Shown here in pieces: positions 1 to 10,868 of a DNA stretch of 64,000 nt. The notes beneath the pieces are model-generated. The model did not search any database. It was not told where the DNA came from and was given only the letters and a program-made list of their open reading frames with translations. The translations under genes and the position numbers were made by a program. Position 1 is the stretch's first letter. Every line of letters starts with the position of its first letter. The DNA lies in contig CAVZCK010000021.1 of NCBI GenBank assembly GCA_963773735.1, positions 372,001-436,000 on the forward strand, given 5' to 3'. Origin of the DNA: CAVZCK01 sp963773735. Its GTDB lineage: Bacteria > Pseudomonadota > Alphaproteobacteria > Rhizobiales > Rhodomicrobiaceae.

Positions 1-2139
1 ACGTTCACTTGCGCCTTCGGCCCGCCAGGCTCGCGGTCGGAGGTGACATCGGCGATGCCGGGAACTTTTTTCACGGCGTCAACGGCACGGGGAACCCATT
101 CCGCCAGCGCCTGCAGATCGGTGCTCCACAGCGTCACCTGATAGTTCGAGCGTGTGCTTCGCCCACCCCCGCGAAATCCCGATGCCGGAAACATGGTGAC
201 TTCCGCGCCGGGGATCGCGCGCATCTTGCCCCGCAGGCGGTCGACGATCTCAAGCGCCGTCGCCTTGCGCTGATTCTCCAGGCTTCAGCGTCATGTAAAA
301 ACGGCCCTGATTGTTCGCGCCGAAGCCGGAGCTGCCGCCAATCGATGCTCCGATGCTCACCACGTCGGGATCTTGTAAAGCCGTCGCCGTGACTTGCTGC
401 TGCAGGTTGGCCAGCTTTTCGAAGGCGACGTCCGGCGAGGCACGGGTGAAGCCGAAAACCAGCGTGGTATCGCCCGCCGGAATAAGGCTCTTTGGCAGCA
501 CCAGAAAGGTCATCACCGAGAGAGCCAGCACGGTGAATGTGACCGTCAGCATCAGCCAGCGGTGGCCGAGCGCAAAATCAAGCGACCGCTGATAGGCCCG
601 GCCGAGCGCCTCAAGAACCGGCTCGATCCGCCGGTCGATCCAGGTCTCACGCGGGCGCAGCAGGCGGTGCATGAAGCGGCCGCAGACCATCGGCGTCAGC
701 GTCAGCGAGACGACGGCCGAAATCAGGATGGCGAAAGCCAGCGTCCAGCCGAATTCCTGGAGGATCCGGCCGAGCACGCCGCCCATGAAGAGCAGCGGGA
801 TGAAGGCCGCGACAAGAGACAGGCTGATCGAAATGATGGTGAAGCCGATCTGCCGCGCCCCGGCAAGCGCGGCGGCGGCGGGCGGCAGCCCCGCCTGCAT
901 GTTGCGGTAGCAATTCTCGATCACGACGATGGCGTCGTCGACGACGAAGCCGACCGAGATGGTCAAGGCGAGCAGCGACACATTGTCGATGCTGAAGCCG
1001 GCGAACCACATCATCGTGACCGTCCCGGCGAGCGAAAGCGGCACGGCGATCATCGCCGCCAAGGTCGGCACCAGCCGGCGCAGAAACAGGAAGACGACGA
1101 GCGTCACCAGCGAAACGCTCGCTGCGAGGGTGATCTCAAGATCGGCGATGCTCTTGCGGATCGCGACGGTCCGATCGGACATGATGGCGATGGAAACGTC
1201 GGCCGGGACCAGCGTCCTGATCTCGGGCAGGATGGCGTTGATGCCGTCGACGGTCTTGACGACATTGGCGTCCGGCGTCTTCTGGACGATGAGAATGACG
1301 GCCTGATCCTTGTTGAACCAGCCGCCGCTGAGCCGGGTCGCGCGGCTCTCCTCGATATGCGCGACATCGCCGAGCCGGACGACGGTCCCGCCAGCATTCT
1401 TCAGCACGATCGAGGCATAATCACTCGCCGTCGAGAGCTGGCCGCCCGTGGTGATGATGAAGGACTTGTCCGTTCCCTGGATCTGGCCGAGCGGCAGCAG
1501 GGCGTTGGCCTGGGCGATGGCATTGCGGACGGTTTCGAGCCCGATGCCGCGCGCCGAGAGCGCCGCCGGATCGAGCGTCACGCGCATCGCCGGCTGCTGC
1601 GCGCCGCCGACCTGCACCTCGGCCACGCCGTCGACCTGCGCGATCCGCGTGGCCACCACCAGATCGGCGATGTCGTAGAGATTCTCCGGACGCCGGACCG
1701 GCGAGGTCACGGCAAGGATCAGGATCGGCGCCGCTGAGGGATTGAATTTGCGCACCGTGGGACGGCGGCTGAGATTGCCGGGCAGATCGGCCTGCGCGCC
1801 GTTGATTGCGGCCTGCACGTCGCGAGCGGCGTCCTCGATATTGCGGCTGAGGTCGAACTGCACGGTCACGCTCGAATTGCCAAGACGGCTCGTGGAGGTG
1901 AGTTCGGTGACGCCGGAAATCTCGCCGATCCGGCGTTCGAGCGGAGCCGCAACCGTTGCGGCCATGGTCTCCGGGTCCGCGCCGGGCTGCGATGCCGAGA
2001 CGTTCAGGGTCGGCAGGTCGACATTGGGCAGGCTGGCGACCGGCAGGTCGAAATAGGCGACCGCGCCGGCGATGAAGAGACCGGCGGAGAGCAGCACCGT
2101 GCCGACCGGGCGGCGGATGAAGAGCGCCGAGATATTCAT
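1..2139 (-). CDS. RND multidrug efflux permease, second of pair (partial, frameshifted)
   Basis: Inner-membrane proton-driven pump subunit of the HAE1/MdtC type. The start at 2139 (MNISALFIRRPVGTVLLS) gives the usual first membrane helix; later come the GFVVDDAIVVIEN region of TM4 with its paired aspartates and the LALTISVGF segment. The start codon overlaps the stop of the upstream permease by 4 bp (ATGA at 2136-2139), so the two are translationally coupled. The open frame closes at 250, but the reading frame one base over continues from about 275 to base 1 with clear RND porter-domain sequence (ALEIVDRLRGKM, then NYQVTLWSTDLQALAEWVP). One extra base near 275-285 explains this. The 3' end lies outside the window. 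Family is sure; substrate is not known. Confidence 0.9.
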
Positions 2140-5100
2140 GAGCCGACTGCGCGCTGCTCCGGTGCGGCGGCCCCAGGCTCGCTGCCGCTCCCTTGAGGCG
2201 GCAGCCGCTCGAAGCCGGTCTTCCCGCCCATTCCGGCAACGATGCGGTCGCGCAGGCGATCCATAGCCAGATAGATGACGGGCGTGGTGTAGAGCGTCAA
2301 AAGCTGGCTGAGCAGCAGGCCGCCGACGATGGTGACGCCGAGCGGCACGCGAAGCTCTGCGCCGGCACCGTGGCCGAGCGCGAGCGGTAAGGCTCCGAAC
2401 AGCGCGGCAAACGTCGTCATCATGATCGGGCGGAAGCGGAGAAGACAAGCTTCACGGATAGCATCGAATGGGGCCATGCCGCGCTCGCGTTCGGCATCGA
2501 GCGCGAAATCGATCATGATGATCGCGTTCTTTTTCACGATGCCCATTAAAAGCACGATGCCGATCAGGGAGACGAAGGTGAATTGGAAGCCGAACAGCGC
2601 CAGCGCGATCAGCGCGCCGATCCCCGCCGAGGGCAGCGTGGTCAGGATGGTGAACGGATGAATGAAGCTCTCATAGAGTACGCCGAGCACGATGTAGATC
2701 ACGATGACCGCGGCAAGGATCAGCCAAGGCTGGTTCCGGAGCGAATCCTCGAATTCAGCCGCGGCGCCCTCGAAGCTGCCTTTGACCGCCGACGGCATGC
2801 CGATGGCGGCGCTCGCCTGGTCGATCGCCTCGACGGCCTGATCGAGCGAGACACCGGGCGCGAGGTCGAAGCTGATCGTTGCCGCCGGGAATTGCTCGAT
2901 GCGGTGAACGGCGAGCGGCTGCACCGTGCGCTCGATGGTCGCGAAGGACGACAGCGGGACCTGGCTTGCCCTCGCCTGCCCTGTCACCGCTGCGGCAAGA
3001 CCCGAGGAGCCGGGTACGTACAGCCGGTCGAGCGAGGCGGGATCGGTCTGATAGGCCGGGGCGGCTTCGAGGACCACGCGATATTGGTTCGCCTGACCGT
3101 AAATCGTCGAGATCTGGCGCTGGCCGAAAGCGTTATAGAGCGCGTTGTTGACATCTTGCATTGACACGCCAAGCCGGCCGGCGGCGACGCGGTCAACCTT
3201 GATCAGCAGCGCCGGGCCGTTTTCCTGCAGGTCCGTTGTGACCTCCCGCAGCTCGGGAAGCGCCTTGAGGGCCGCAAGCACCCGCCCCGCCCATTCGGAG
3301 AAGATCGCCGGGTCCGTACTCGAGAGCACATATTGATATTGCGTCCGGGTTTGCCGCGTTCCGATCTGAATGTCGGGTACCACCTGGAAATAGCTTTTGA
3401 TCCCGGCGAGGCTGCGCGCCGTGTCGGTGAGCCGCGTCGAAATCTCCGAGGCTGAGGCCTGGCGTTCGGACTTTGGCCTCAGCGTAATGGCGAAATGCCC
3501 AAGATTGGGCGCGGCATTCGCCGAGCCGACACCGATGATCGACACCACGCCGGCGACATCCGGGTCCCGGCGGATGACGGTCTCGACCTGATTTTGTAGC
3601 GTCTGCAAGCGGTCGAACGAAACATCCTGAGAAGCCTCGGTCTCAGCCGTCAGAAACCCCGTGTCCTCGTTTGGCAGAAAGCCTTTCGGGATGACAATAT
3701 AGAGCGAGATCGTCAGGGCCAGCGTCGCCGCGGCAACGATGAGGGTCAGCCCCTGATGGCGCAGTACCCAGTCGAGCGAGGCGCGATAGCCGGACTGCAT
3801 CGCAGCGAGAGGAGCGTTCGCCGCCCGTCCCAGCCAGCTTCGCCGCCGCTCGGGGGCCGGACGCAGGAGGCGGGCGCACATCATCGGCGTCAGGGTCAGC
3901 GCGACGATCGCGGATACCGAGACGGCGATCGTCAGCGTCAGAGCAAATTCCTGGAACAGCCGCCCGACGATGCCGCTCATGAACAGCAGCGGGATGAACA
4001 CCGCGATCAGCGAGAAAGTGAGCGAAATGATCGTAAATCCGATCTCGCCCGCGCCCGTTAAGGCGGCCTGCATCGGCGGCAGGCCGCGCTCCATATGGCG
4101 CACGATGTTCTCGATCATGACGATCGCGTCATCGACGACGAAGCCGGCGGCGACCACCAGCGCCATCAGCGAAAGGTTGTTGAGGCTGAAGCCCGCATAC
4201 CACATCAGCCCGAAAGCGGAGGCGAGCGATAGCGGCAGGGTGACGCCGGCAACCAGCGTCGCGCTCGCGGTGCGAAGGAACAGCAGCACCACCAGGATGA
4301 CGAGCCCGATGCTCACGAGCAGCGTGAACTGGACTTCGGAGACCGAGGACCGGATCGTGCCGGTGCGGTCGGCAACGACCGCCGCCCGGATGCCGGCCGG
4401 CAGCGCCAGCTCAAGCTGCGGCAGCATGGCTTTGATCCGGTCGACGGTGGCAACGATATTCGCGCCCGGCTGGCGCTGAACGTCGATGATCACGGCGGGC
4501 TCGCCATTATAGCGGCCGGAAGTGCGGACGTTTTCAAGGCCGCGCACGATCTTGGCGACGTCGCGAAGCAGCACCGGCGCGCCGTTGGAATAGGTGACGA
4601 CGACATCGCCATAGGCTTTGGCGTCTTCGAGCTGATCGTTGGCGCCGATGGTGAAGGCTTTCTGGGCTCCGTTGAGCGTGCCCTTGGCGCCGTTGACGTT
4701 GGCCGCGGCGATGGCGCTGCGCAGCGTCTCCATGCTGATGCCATAGCCGGCGAGCCGCGACAAATCGGCCTGGATTCGCACCGCCGGCCGCATATTGCCC
4801 TGCACGGTCACATGGCCGACGCCGCTCACCTGGCTGAGCCGCGGCAGCAGAAAAGTGTCGGCGAGATCGCTCAGCTGCTCCATCGCGACGTTTTCGGAGG
4901 TTAGCGCGATGGTGATGATCGGCGGATCGGACGGGTTCACCTTGGCATAGGTCGGCGGATAAGGAAGACCTGTCGGCAGATCGCCGGCGGCGGCGTTGAT
5001 CGCCGACTGCACATCCTGTCCGGCCGCGTTGATGTCGCGTTCGAGCGCGAATTGCAGCGTGATCCGGCTGAGCCCCTCGGAGCTGGTCGAGCTCATCGAT

Positions 5101-5333
5101 TTGAGCGCCGGAATCTGGCCAAGCCGGCGCTCGAGCGGCGCGGTGACGAGCGCAGCCATGGTATCGGCACTGGCGCCGGGAAGCAGGGTCGTCACCTGGA
5201 TGACCGGAAAATCGACCTGCGGCAGCGAGGAGATCGGCAGCTTCAGATAGGCAAGCGCGCTGCTGAGCAAGACGGCGATCGCCAGCAGCGACGTCGCGAC
5301 CGGCCGGGCGATAAATGGTGCCGAAACACTCAT
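2136..5333 (-). CDS. RND multidrug efflux permease, first of pair (MdtB-like)
   Basis: Intact 1065-residue inner-membrane RND transporter, the normal length for HAE1 pumps. It has the N-terminal helix IARPVATSLLAIAVLLSS, the proton-relay TM4 sequence VVAAGFVVDDAIVMIENI at about residues 395-412, and the second set of helices near the C-terminus (LIGIVLLMGIVKKNAIIMID). Tandem permeases after one adaptor protein are the arrangement of MdtABC, where the two permeases form a heterotrimer; that this pair does so is inference. Start ATG at 5333 overlaps the adaptor stop by 4 bp. No regulator or outer-membrane channel gene is visible in the window. Substrates cannot be read from sequence. Confidence 0.95.
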   Translation of the reverse strand: MSVSAPFIARPVATSLLAIAVLLSSALAYLKLPISSLPQVDFPVIQVTTLLPGASADTMAALVTAPLERRLGQIPALKSMSSTSSEGLSRITLQFALERDINAAGQDVQSAINAAAGDLPTGLPYPPTYAKVNPSDPPIITIALTSENVAMEQLSDLADTFLLPRLSQVSGVGHVTVQGNMRPAVRIQADLSRLAGYGISMETLRSAIAAANVNGAKGTLNGAQKAFTIGANDQLEDAKAYGDVVVTYSNGAPVLLRDVAKIVRGLENVRTSGRYNGEPAVIIDVQRQPGANIVATVDRIKAMLPQLELALPAGIRAAVVADRTGTIRSSVSEVQFTLLVSIGLVILVVLLFLRTASATLVAGVTLPLSLASAFGLMWYAGFSLNNLSLMALVVAAGFVVDDAIVMIENIVRHMERGLPPMQAALTGAGEIGFTIISLTFSLIAVFIPLLFMSGIVGRLFQEFALTLTIAVSVSAIVALTLTPMMCARLLRPAPERRRSWLGRAANAPLAAMQSGYRASLDWVLRHQGLTLIVAAATLALTISLYIVIPKGFLPNEDTGFLTAETEASQDVSFDRLQTLQNQVETVIRRDPDVAGVVSIIGVGSANAAPNLGHFAITLRPKSERQASASEISTRLTDTARSLAGIKSYFQVVPDIQIGTRQTRTQYQYVLSSTDPAIFSEWAGRVLAALKALPELREVTTDLQENGPALLIKVDRVAAGRLGVSMQDVNNALYNAFGQRQISTIYGQANQYRVVLEAAPAYQTDPASLDRLYVPGSSGLAAAVTGQARASQVPLSSFATIERTVQPLAVHRIEQFPAATISFDLAPGVSLDQAVEAIDQASAAIGMPSAVKGSFEGAAAEFEDSLRNQPWLILAAVIVIYIVLGVLYESFIHPFTILTTLPSAGIGALIALALFGFQFTFVSLIGIVLLMGIVKKNAIIMIDFALDAERERGMAPFDAIREACLLRFRPIMMTTFAALFGALPLALGHGAGAELRVPLGVTIVGGLLLSQLLTLYTTPVIYLAMDRLRDRIVAGMGGKTGFERLPPQGSGSEPGAAAPEQRAVGS

Positions 5334-6647
5334 TGTGTCTGTTCCGCGCCGCCCCGTCCGGCCCTCGCCTGCTCGACCGGTTGTCCTTGCCGTTCTGATG
5401 CAGCTGGCTCGCTCCGGCGCTTGGCCGCGAGCGGCGCCTGCCCGCGCTTCTCGCCCTCCGGCGTCTCAGCCGGCGCCTGCCCGTTGTCGATGATGATCTT
5501 CGAGCCATCCTGCAGATTGGTGAAGCCCGATGTCGCGACCTGATCGCCGGGCTGCACGCCTTTCGCGATCACGGCCTGGCTTTCGCCCTCCTGGGTGACC
5601 TCGACCGGCGTCAGCTTCGCGGTCTTATCCGGCTGCACCAGATAGACGAACTGACCCGATGCGCCCTGCTGGATGGCAACCGATGGAATGACCGTCGCGT
5701 TCGGCAGGGTCTTCAGATGCAGGCGGACATTGACGAACTGTCCCGGCCAGAGCGTCAGTTGCTCATTCGGGAAAGTGCCTTTCAGGCGGACGGTGCCCGT
5801 ATTCTGATCGATGCGGTTGTCGATGACTTCGAGAATTCCGTCGCCGACCGTTTTGCCGCCGACGCTAGCCTCAAGCTCGACCGACCCGGCGGCTTTCGCC
5901 GCGATCAGTTCGCCGACATAGGTTTCGGGAAGCGTGAATTCGACTGAGATCGGCTGAATCTGGGTGATGACCACGATGCCGGTCGCATCGCTTGCGTTCA
6001 CGAGATTGCCGACATCCACGTCGCGGATGCCGGTGCGGCCGTCGATCGGAGCCTCGATGACAGTGCGGTCGAGATCGGCTTTGGCACTGTCGATGGCAGC
6101 CTGATCCTGGCGAATCTGTGCCGCGGTCTGCACCACCTTGGCCCGCTGTGCGTCGGTCTGCTGCTGCGAGCCGTAATTTGATTTCGACAGCGTCTCGAAG
6201 CGGTTGAGATCCTGCTTGGCGTTTTCCAAAGCGTGACTCATCGAGCGCCTTCTTGGCGACGGCTTGGTCATAAGCAGCCTGATAGGTCGTCGGGTCGACG
6301 GTGGCGAGCACGTCTCCTTTCTTGACGTTGAGTTCCTCGGTGAAATCGACCGAGATCAGCCGTCCGGTAACCTGCGCCCGCACCATGGCCGCATTGTAGG
6401 CTTGTACGGTTCCGACACCGTAGAGATAGACCGGGACGTCGGTGGCCTTGACTTGCTCGGCGAGAATTGAGACGGGATGGTTAGGATCGTTTCCACCCCA
6501 GCGCCGGCGCCGCCCGAAACCCCCGCGCTGGCCTTCCGCCGCCACGGACTGGCCCGCCGGCTTGGGAAAGATCTTGTCCTTGTAAATGAATGAAACTGCT
6601 GCGGCGGTTATGATCAGGAAGACGAGCGGAGGCAGAAATCTTTTCAC
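5330..6647 (-). CDS. RND efflux periplasmic adaptor (membrane fusion protein), frameshifted
   Basis: MdtA/AcrA-type adaptor that bridges the inner-membrane pump to an outer-membrane channel. I start it at GTG 6647, preceded by AAGGCG about 9 bases upstream; the protein then opens with a signal-anchor (FLPPLVFLIITAAAVSF). The biotinyl-lipoyl half (VGTVQAYNAAMVRAQVTGRL), the coiled hairpin (LENAKQDLNRFETLSKSN) and the beta-barrel part (VIEAPIDGRTGIRDVDVG, PVSVEF-like PISVEFTLPETYVGEL) follow in order. The frame changes near 6228-6230, in a run of A, between KKALDES and LENAKQD; a single extra base accounts for it. First gene of the three-gene efflux operon. Confidence 0.92.
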
Positions 6648-7400
6648 GTCAAATCGCCTTAACTTGCCATGGGGCTTTGTCGGCAAGCCCCAGAAAATTC
6701 CAATAGGGCCTTCGGGCAGCCGGACGGCCAACGGGCCGATTGGCCTAGTGGAGCGAATTTGACATTTGAGATCCGTCGCGAGCTCGCGGCATTTCGAGCC
6801 TGCTGAAGCGGACATGCACGGCCTGCCAAAATGCTCCATCGAATTCGGTCCCTCGAAGGCTGCCCTGCTATCATCTCGTGGAGGTGCGGCTGGAATTCGG
6901 CGATCCGCCCGCAAAGCCGTCGCGCTGCGTGTCAGCAAGCATCGGCCGCCCAGGCTTCTCGCGAGGTTTGCTCATCGGCGCTCGCAAAGCCGTCGCCGAC
7001 TTTGAACTGTTACGATCCCTGCTCGAAATTCCTTCGTTGCCAAGCGTAGGCCCAAAAACGCTGGCGCAGTGTGATGCGCGCCAGGGACGATGTCGAGGAG
7101 ATAAGTGTAACTCTTTCTAAATCAATGAAGCCGCCAAATCCCGCGGTTTTTGCGGCGCCGAGACGGCGGCTGCGAGAGGGCCGGCAAAATCTCGCGCCCA
7201 TGGGCTCTGGCGGACAGCGAGGGACATGCGGCACACACGACTTTCCCGCTTGCCCTCCACGGTGGGCCGGGGCATCGTCGCTTTGTGCCGCGCACGATGT
7301 TTGCCATAAATTCGCGCTAAAGGCGGACTTTAAGCTGCCGCTCGTCAACCACGGATTGCGAAGCGCCCTTCGCGAGGGGCAGCCTTCCAGAGAGGCACCG
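6648..7400. other. Intergenic region between divergent efflux operon and MscS gene
   Basis: About 750 bases without a convincing gene. Open frames exist on both strands but read as arginine- and serine-rich shadow translations. It must hold the promoters of the minus-strand efflux operon and of the plus-strand channel gene. I see no clear operator or strong terminator. Confidence 0.5.
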
Positions 7401-10047
7401 ATGGACCGCATGGCGCCTGGACTGACCAGACTTGCCGCCCTTTTTCGCACCCTTTGCCTCGCGCCGCTATGTGTTGCAGCGATGTCCGTCGGCGCCGCGG
7501 CACAAATCCAACTCGTCCCGCCCGGTGCGAAAGAGCACAGCTGGACGGCGGAGCTTGCAGCGTCTCAGGCGGCATCGCAAACCGAGCCGGCGACCGCGCC
7601 TGACGCCGCTCCGGTGCAGCCCCAACTTCAGACTCAGCCCGAGCCGCAAAAGCCCGCGCCGCCGGATTTCTCGATCGTCGATCAGGCGACCGGCATGGAG
7701 GTGGCACCAAAGCTAGAACAATGGACCAATGAGCTGAACGAGCTGGAACAGACACTGGGCGCGGCGTTCCTATCCTATTCCGAACTCGATCGCGTTCGTA
7801 CCGGATTGGACGAGGTCGGCAGTGCGGTTGACAAGTTCCTAGCTCTGCTGACGCCCAAGGTCGAGGAGGCAAAGGCGCAGGTGGCCCATCTCGGGCCGGC
7901 GCCGCAAGGCGGTGAGCCCGAACCGGTCGCCGCTCAGCGCGCCGAACTTCAGAAGATCTTTGGCAGCCTTGTCGCGGCAAAGAATATCGCCGAGTCAACC
8001 AGACTGCGCTCCAGCCAGCTTGCCAACAAGGTCCAGGAGATCCGGCGGCAAAAATTTGCCAAGCGGCTCTTCGAGCGTGTTCCCGAAACGCATAGCGCGG
8101 ACACTTGGCAGAGCGCGCCCTCCCAACTCAGCTACGCCGTGGGCAAAGCCTGGCAGATCCTGTCCGGCTGGTGGCAGCACTTGGATCGGCAAACCGACGC
8201 GATTCAGATTCTGGTGCTCGGTATTCTGATCGCTGCCGCCACGACCTTCCTGTCTTATCGCGGTGTCCGGCGTTTTCGGCGCTGGGAGGAGCCGGGCGAG
8301 CCGGCGTTCTGGCGCAGATCGACATCGGCGGCCTGGGTCATCCTGCTGCGCTTGCTGCCTTTCGCCGCGACCTCGGCCTTCGTCTATTATAGCCTCAGCT
8401 ACCAGGATCTGATGCCGAAGGATGTGAGCCTGCTTGCCTATTCGGCAATGCGCTCGCTTCTGATCGTGACGGCGGTGTGCGCGCTGATCGCGACCGCACT
8501 TGCCCCGGCGCGCCCGCACTGGCGGCTTCTGCCGATGGACGACCGGGCGGCCCAGCGGATTTGCTGGCTGGTCGTCGCGCTTTCGGCGACCTACAGCCTG
8601 ACGCTATTGCTGGACACGATCCGCTACGTGTCCAACGCGCCTTTCACGCTGACGGTCGCACAGAGCTTCGCTCTCCAGCATCCTCATTGCCGGGCTGGTG
8701 ATCGCCATCCTGTTGACGCCGCGAAACGCCCCGAATGTCGAGGGCGCGCCGGAGATCGACTGGATCTCGCATCTGCGCTGGCCGCTCTGGGGCATCGCGC
8801 TCGTCATCATGGTCACGGCGCTCGCCGGCTATATCGGCCTCGCCCGATTCATCTCCGCGCAGCTCATCGTCACCGGCACAATTCTCGCGGTTCTCTATCT
8901 TTTTCTGCTCTGGATCGACGCCGTCGGCGAAAGCATGGCGGACGAAAATGCCCAGCTTGGACGATGGCTCAAGGAAAAAGCCGCGCTCGATGAACGCCGC
9001 CGCGAGCAGCTCGCGCTGCCGGTGACGCTGCTTCTGAAATCGGCGGCGATCCTCTTCACCGTGCCGCTGGTCCTTCTCCAATGGGGGTTCGATGCCAAGG
9101 ACATCTACCAGTGGGCGAACGGCCTGATCTTCGGCTTCAAGGTCGGCAATACGCAGATTTCGCTCGCCGGGATTCTTGCCTCGCTCGTCGTTTTCGCCTT
9201 CGGCTATCTGGCCGCAAGGCTGCTCCAGGGCTGGCTCGACCGGCGCGTGCTGGCGACCGCCGGCATCTCCGGCGGGGCGCGCAATTCGATCCGCACCGCG
9301 GTCGGCTATGTCGGCATCGTCCTCGCGGCCTTGTTCGCGATTTCCTACGCCGGGCTTGATCTCTCCAATATCGCCCTGGTCGCCGGCGCGCTCTCGGTCG
9401 GTGTCGGCCTCGGTCTGCAGGGCGTCGTAAATAATTTCGTCTCTGGCCTCATTCTGCTCGTGGAACGGCCGATCAAGGTGGGCGACTGGGTGGTAGTCGG
9501 CGGCGAGGAGGGGTTCGTCAAGAAGATCAGCGTCCGCTCGACCGAGATCGAGACCTTCGACCGGGCCAATGTGCTGATCCCGAATTCCTATTTCATCTCG
9601 GAGAAGGTCAAGAACTGGACGCTGCACAATTATAGCGGCCGGATCATGATCCCGGTCGCCGTGCACTACAACAGCGATCCGCGCCGCGTGCGGGACCTCT
9701 TGCTGGGGGTCGCCAAATCTCATCCGGGGGTGATGACCAATCCGGAGCCATTCGTCTATTTTGAGGACTTTGGCGCCAACGCTCTCAATTTCCAGCTTTA
9801 CGCCTATGTCTACGACATCACCAAGTCGCTGGCGCTTCGCACGGATCTGCGCATCTCGATCATCGAAGCCTTCCGCGCCGAAGCCGTCGAGATCCCTGTC
9901 GGCGCCAGCCCTCCACCGCTGGGATTGGCGGCGCAAGAGCGCCCGCATCAGCCGGAGCCGCAACACCAGGAGCAGCCCGTGTCCGGCGCCGCGCAGAGCG
10001 CCAATCGCAGCCTGCCCCGGACCGGCACTGGAAGATCCGGGTCTTAA
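7401..10047 (+). CDS. Mechanosensitive ion channel protein, MscS family with DUF3772 N-terminus, frameshifted
   Basis: Large periplasm-extended MscS-type channel of the inner membrane, expected to release solutes on osmotic downshock. ATG 7401 has the ribosome site AGAGAGG just upstream and gives a signal peptide (LCLAPLCVAAMSVGAAAQ). A proline-rich linker precedes a helical periplasmic DUF3772-like region (EQWTNELNELEQTLGAAF), then many membrane helices and the MscS pore helix and beta domain (SVGVGLGLQGVVNNFVSGL, then VERPIKVGDWV and ANVLIPNSYFISEKVKNWT). The frame changes near 8671-8675; removing one base joins TVAQSFA to SSILIAGLVIAILLTPRN. The C-terminal tail is low complexity. Confidence 0.92.
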
Positions 10048-10238
10048 CCAAGCATCGGCCGCGCAAGACCGCGCTCCGCCATATCCCTTTGTTTTATCAG
10101 CCGATTCTTCCGGCCATGCGTCTCAGGCGAGTCTTCGCCTTGCCTTTGCCGGCTGCTCAGAACGTAGGAGGTCGGTGGTCTCCAGCATATAGAGCCCGCT
10201 GCTCCCCAATAAGCTAGCGTTAACGCCTCCTGACGGAC

Positions 10239-10868
10239 TCAAAGGCCGAAGATCGCCTTCCCGGCGGCAATAATTCCGCCAATAAAAACGATGACATAAA
10301 CGGAGCCCAGAAGGCCGACGAGCGCGCCGACGAAAATTGCAAGCCCATCTTTTTCGAGAAGGCCCGCGGCAATGATTGCGAGCCCGAATGCGGGCAGCGC
10401 ATTGCCGAATGGCACAACAGGCACCAGCAGCATGATGGTAATGAAGCTCATATAGAGGCCGATCAGCCGCTCCATCGGATCTGTCGTCAGGAAATTCCAT
10501 CGCGGCTTGAGCCAGGCTTCGATCTTGGAAAGGTAGCGCACGGCATAGTTCATGACCTTGGAAAAGGTCTCCTGCGTCAGGCTCTGGCGCCGCATAAACT
10601 CTGGGAGCCACGGCTCCTGACGGCCCAAGACCATCTGGATGGTGAACAGCAGAATGGGTGCGCCGAGCACCCAGGCAATGGGCAGAATGGTGTTCGGAAG
10701 TGCAAAGAGAATGATGATCACGCCGAAGCTGCGGTCATAGAGGGCATCGACGATCATGCCGATGCTGATGCTCTCACGCTGCGGCTCGGCGGCGAGGCGC
10801 GCAAGAATTGCCGATGTCCGCTCCGGCGCGGATCGCGCCGGCGACTCCTCGGTCATCGGGGACTCCAT
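10239..10868 (-). CDS. ExoD family membrane protein
   Basis: A 209-residue inner-membrane protein of the ExoD family, named for a Sinorhizobium gene affecting exopolysaccharide and alkaline tolerance; the molecular role is unresolved. Family features are the N-terminal SIGMIVDALYDRSFGVIIIL stretch, LPNTILPIAWVLGAPILLF, and several hydrophobic helices to the C-terminus (LVGLLGSVYVIVFIGGII). The start overlaps the end of the upstream histidine kinase frame by about 16 bases, suggesting co-transcription. No polysaccharide genes adjoin it. Confidence 0.85.
   Translation of the reverse strand: MESPMTEESPARSAPERTSAILARLAAEPQRESISIGMIVDALYDRSFGVIIILFALPNTILPIAWVLGAPILLFTIQMVLGRQEPWLPEFMRRQSLTQETFSKVMNYAVRYLSKIEAWLKPRWNFLTTDPMERLIGLYMSFITIMLLVPVVPFGNALPAFGLAIIAAGLLEKDGLAIFVGALVGLLGSVYVIVFIGGIIAAGKAIFGL

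Noticed and set aside
394..1737. A 447-codon open frame on the plus strand
   Set aside because: Antisense to the RND permease; Arg/Asp/His-rich translation typical of shadows in high-GC DNA.
7010..7450. A 146-codon minus-strand frame upstream of the MscS gene
   Set aside because: Ser/Arg-rich, overlaps the channel gene start and has no ribosome site or family similarity.
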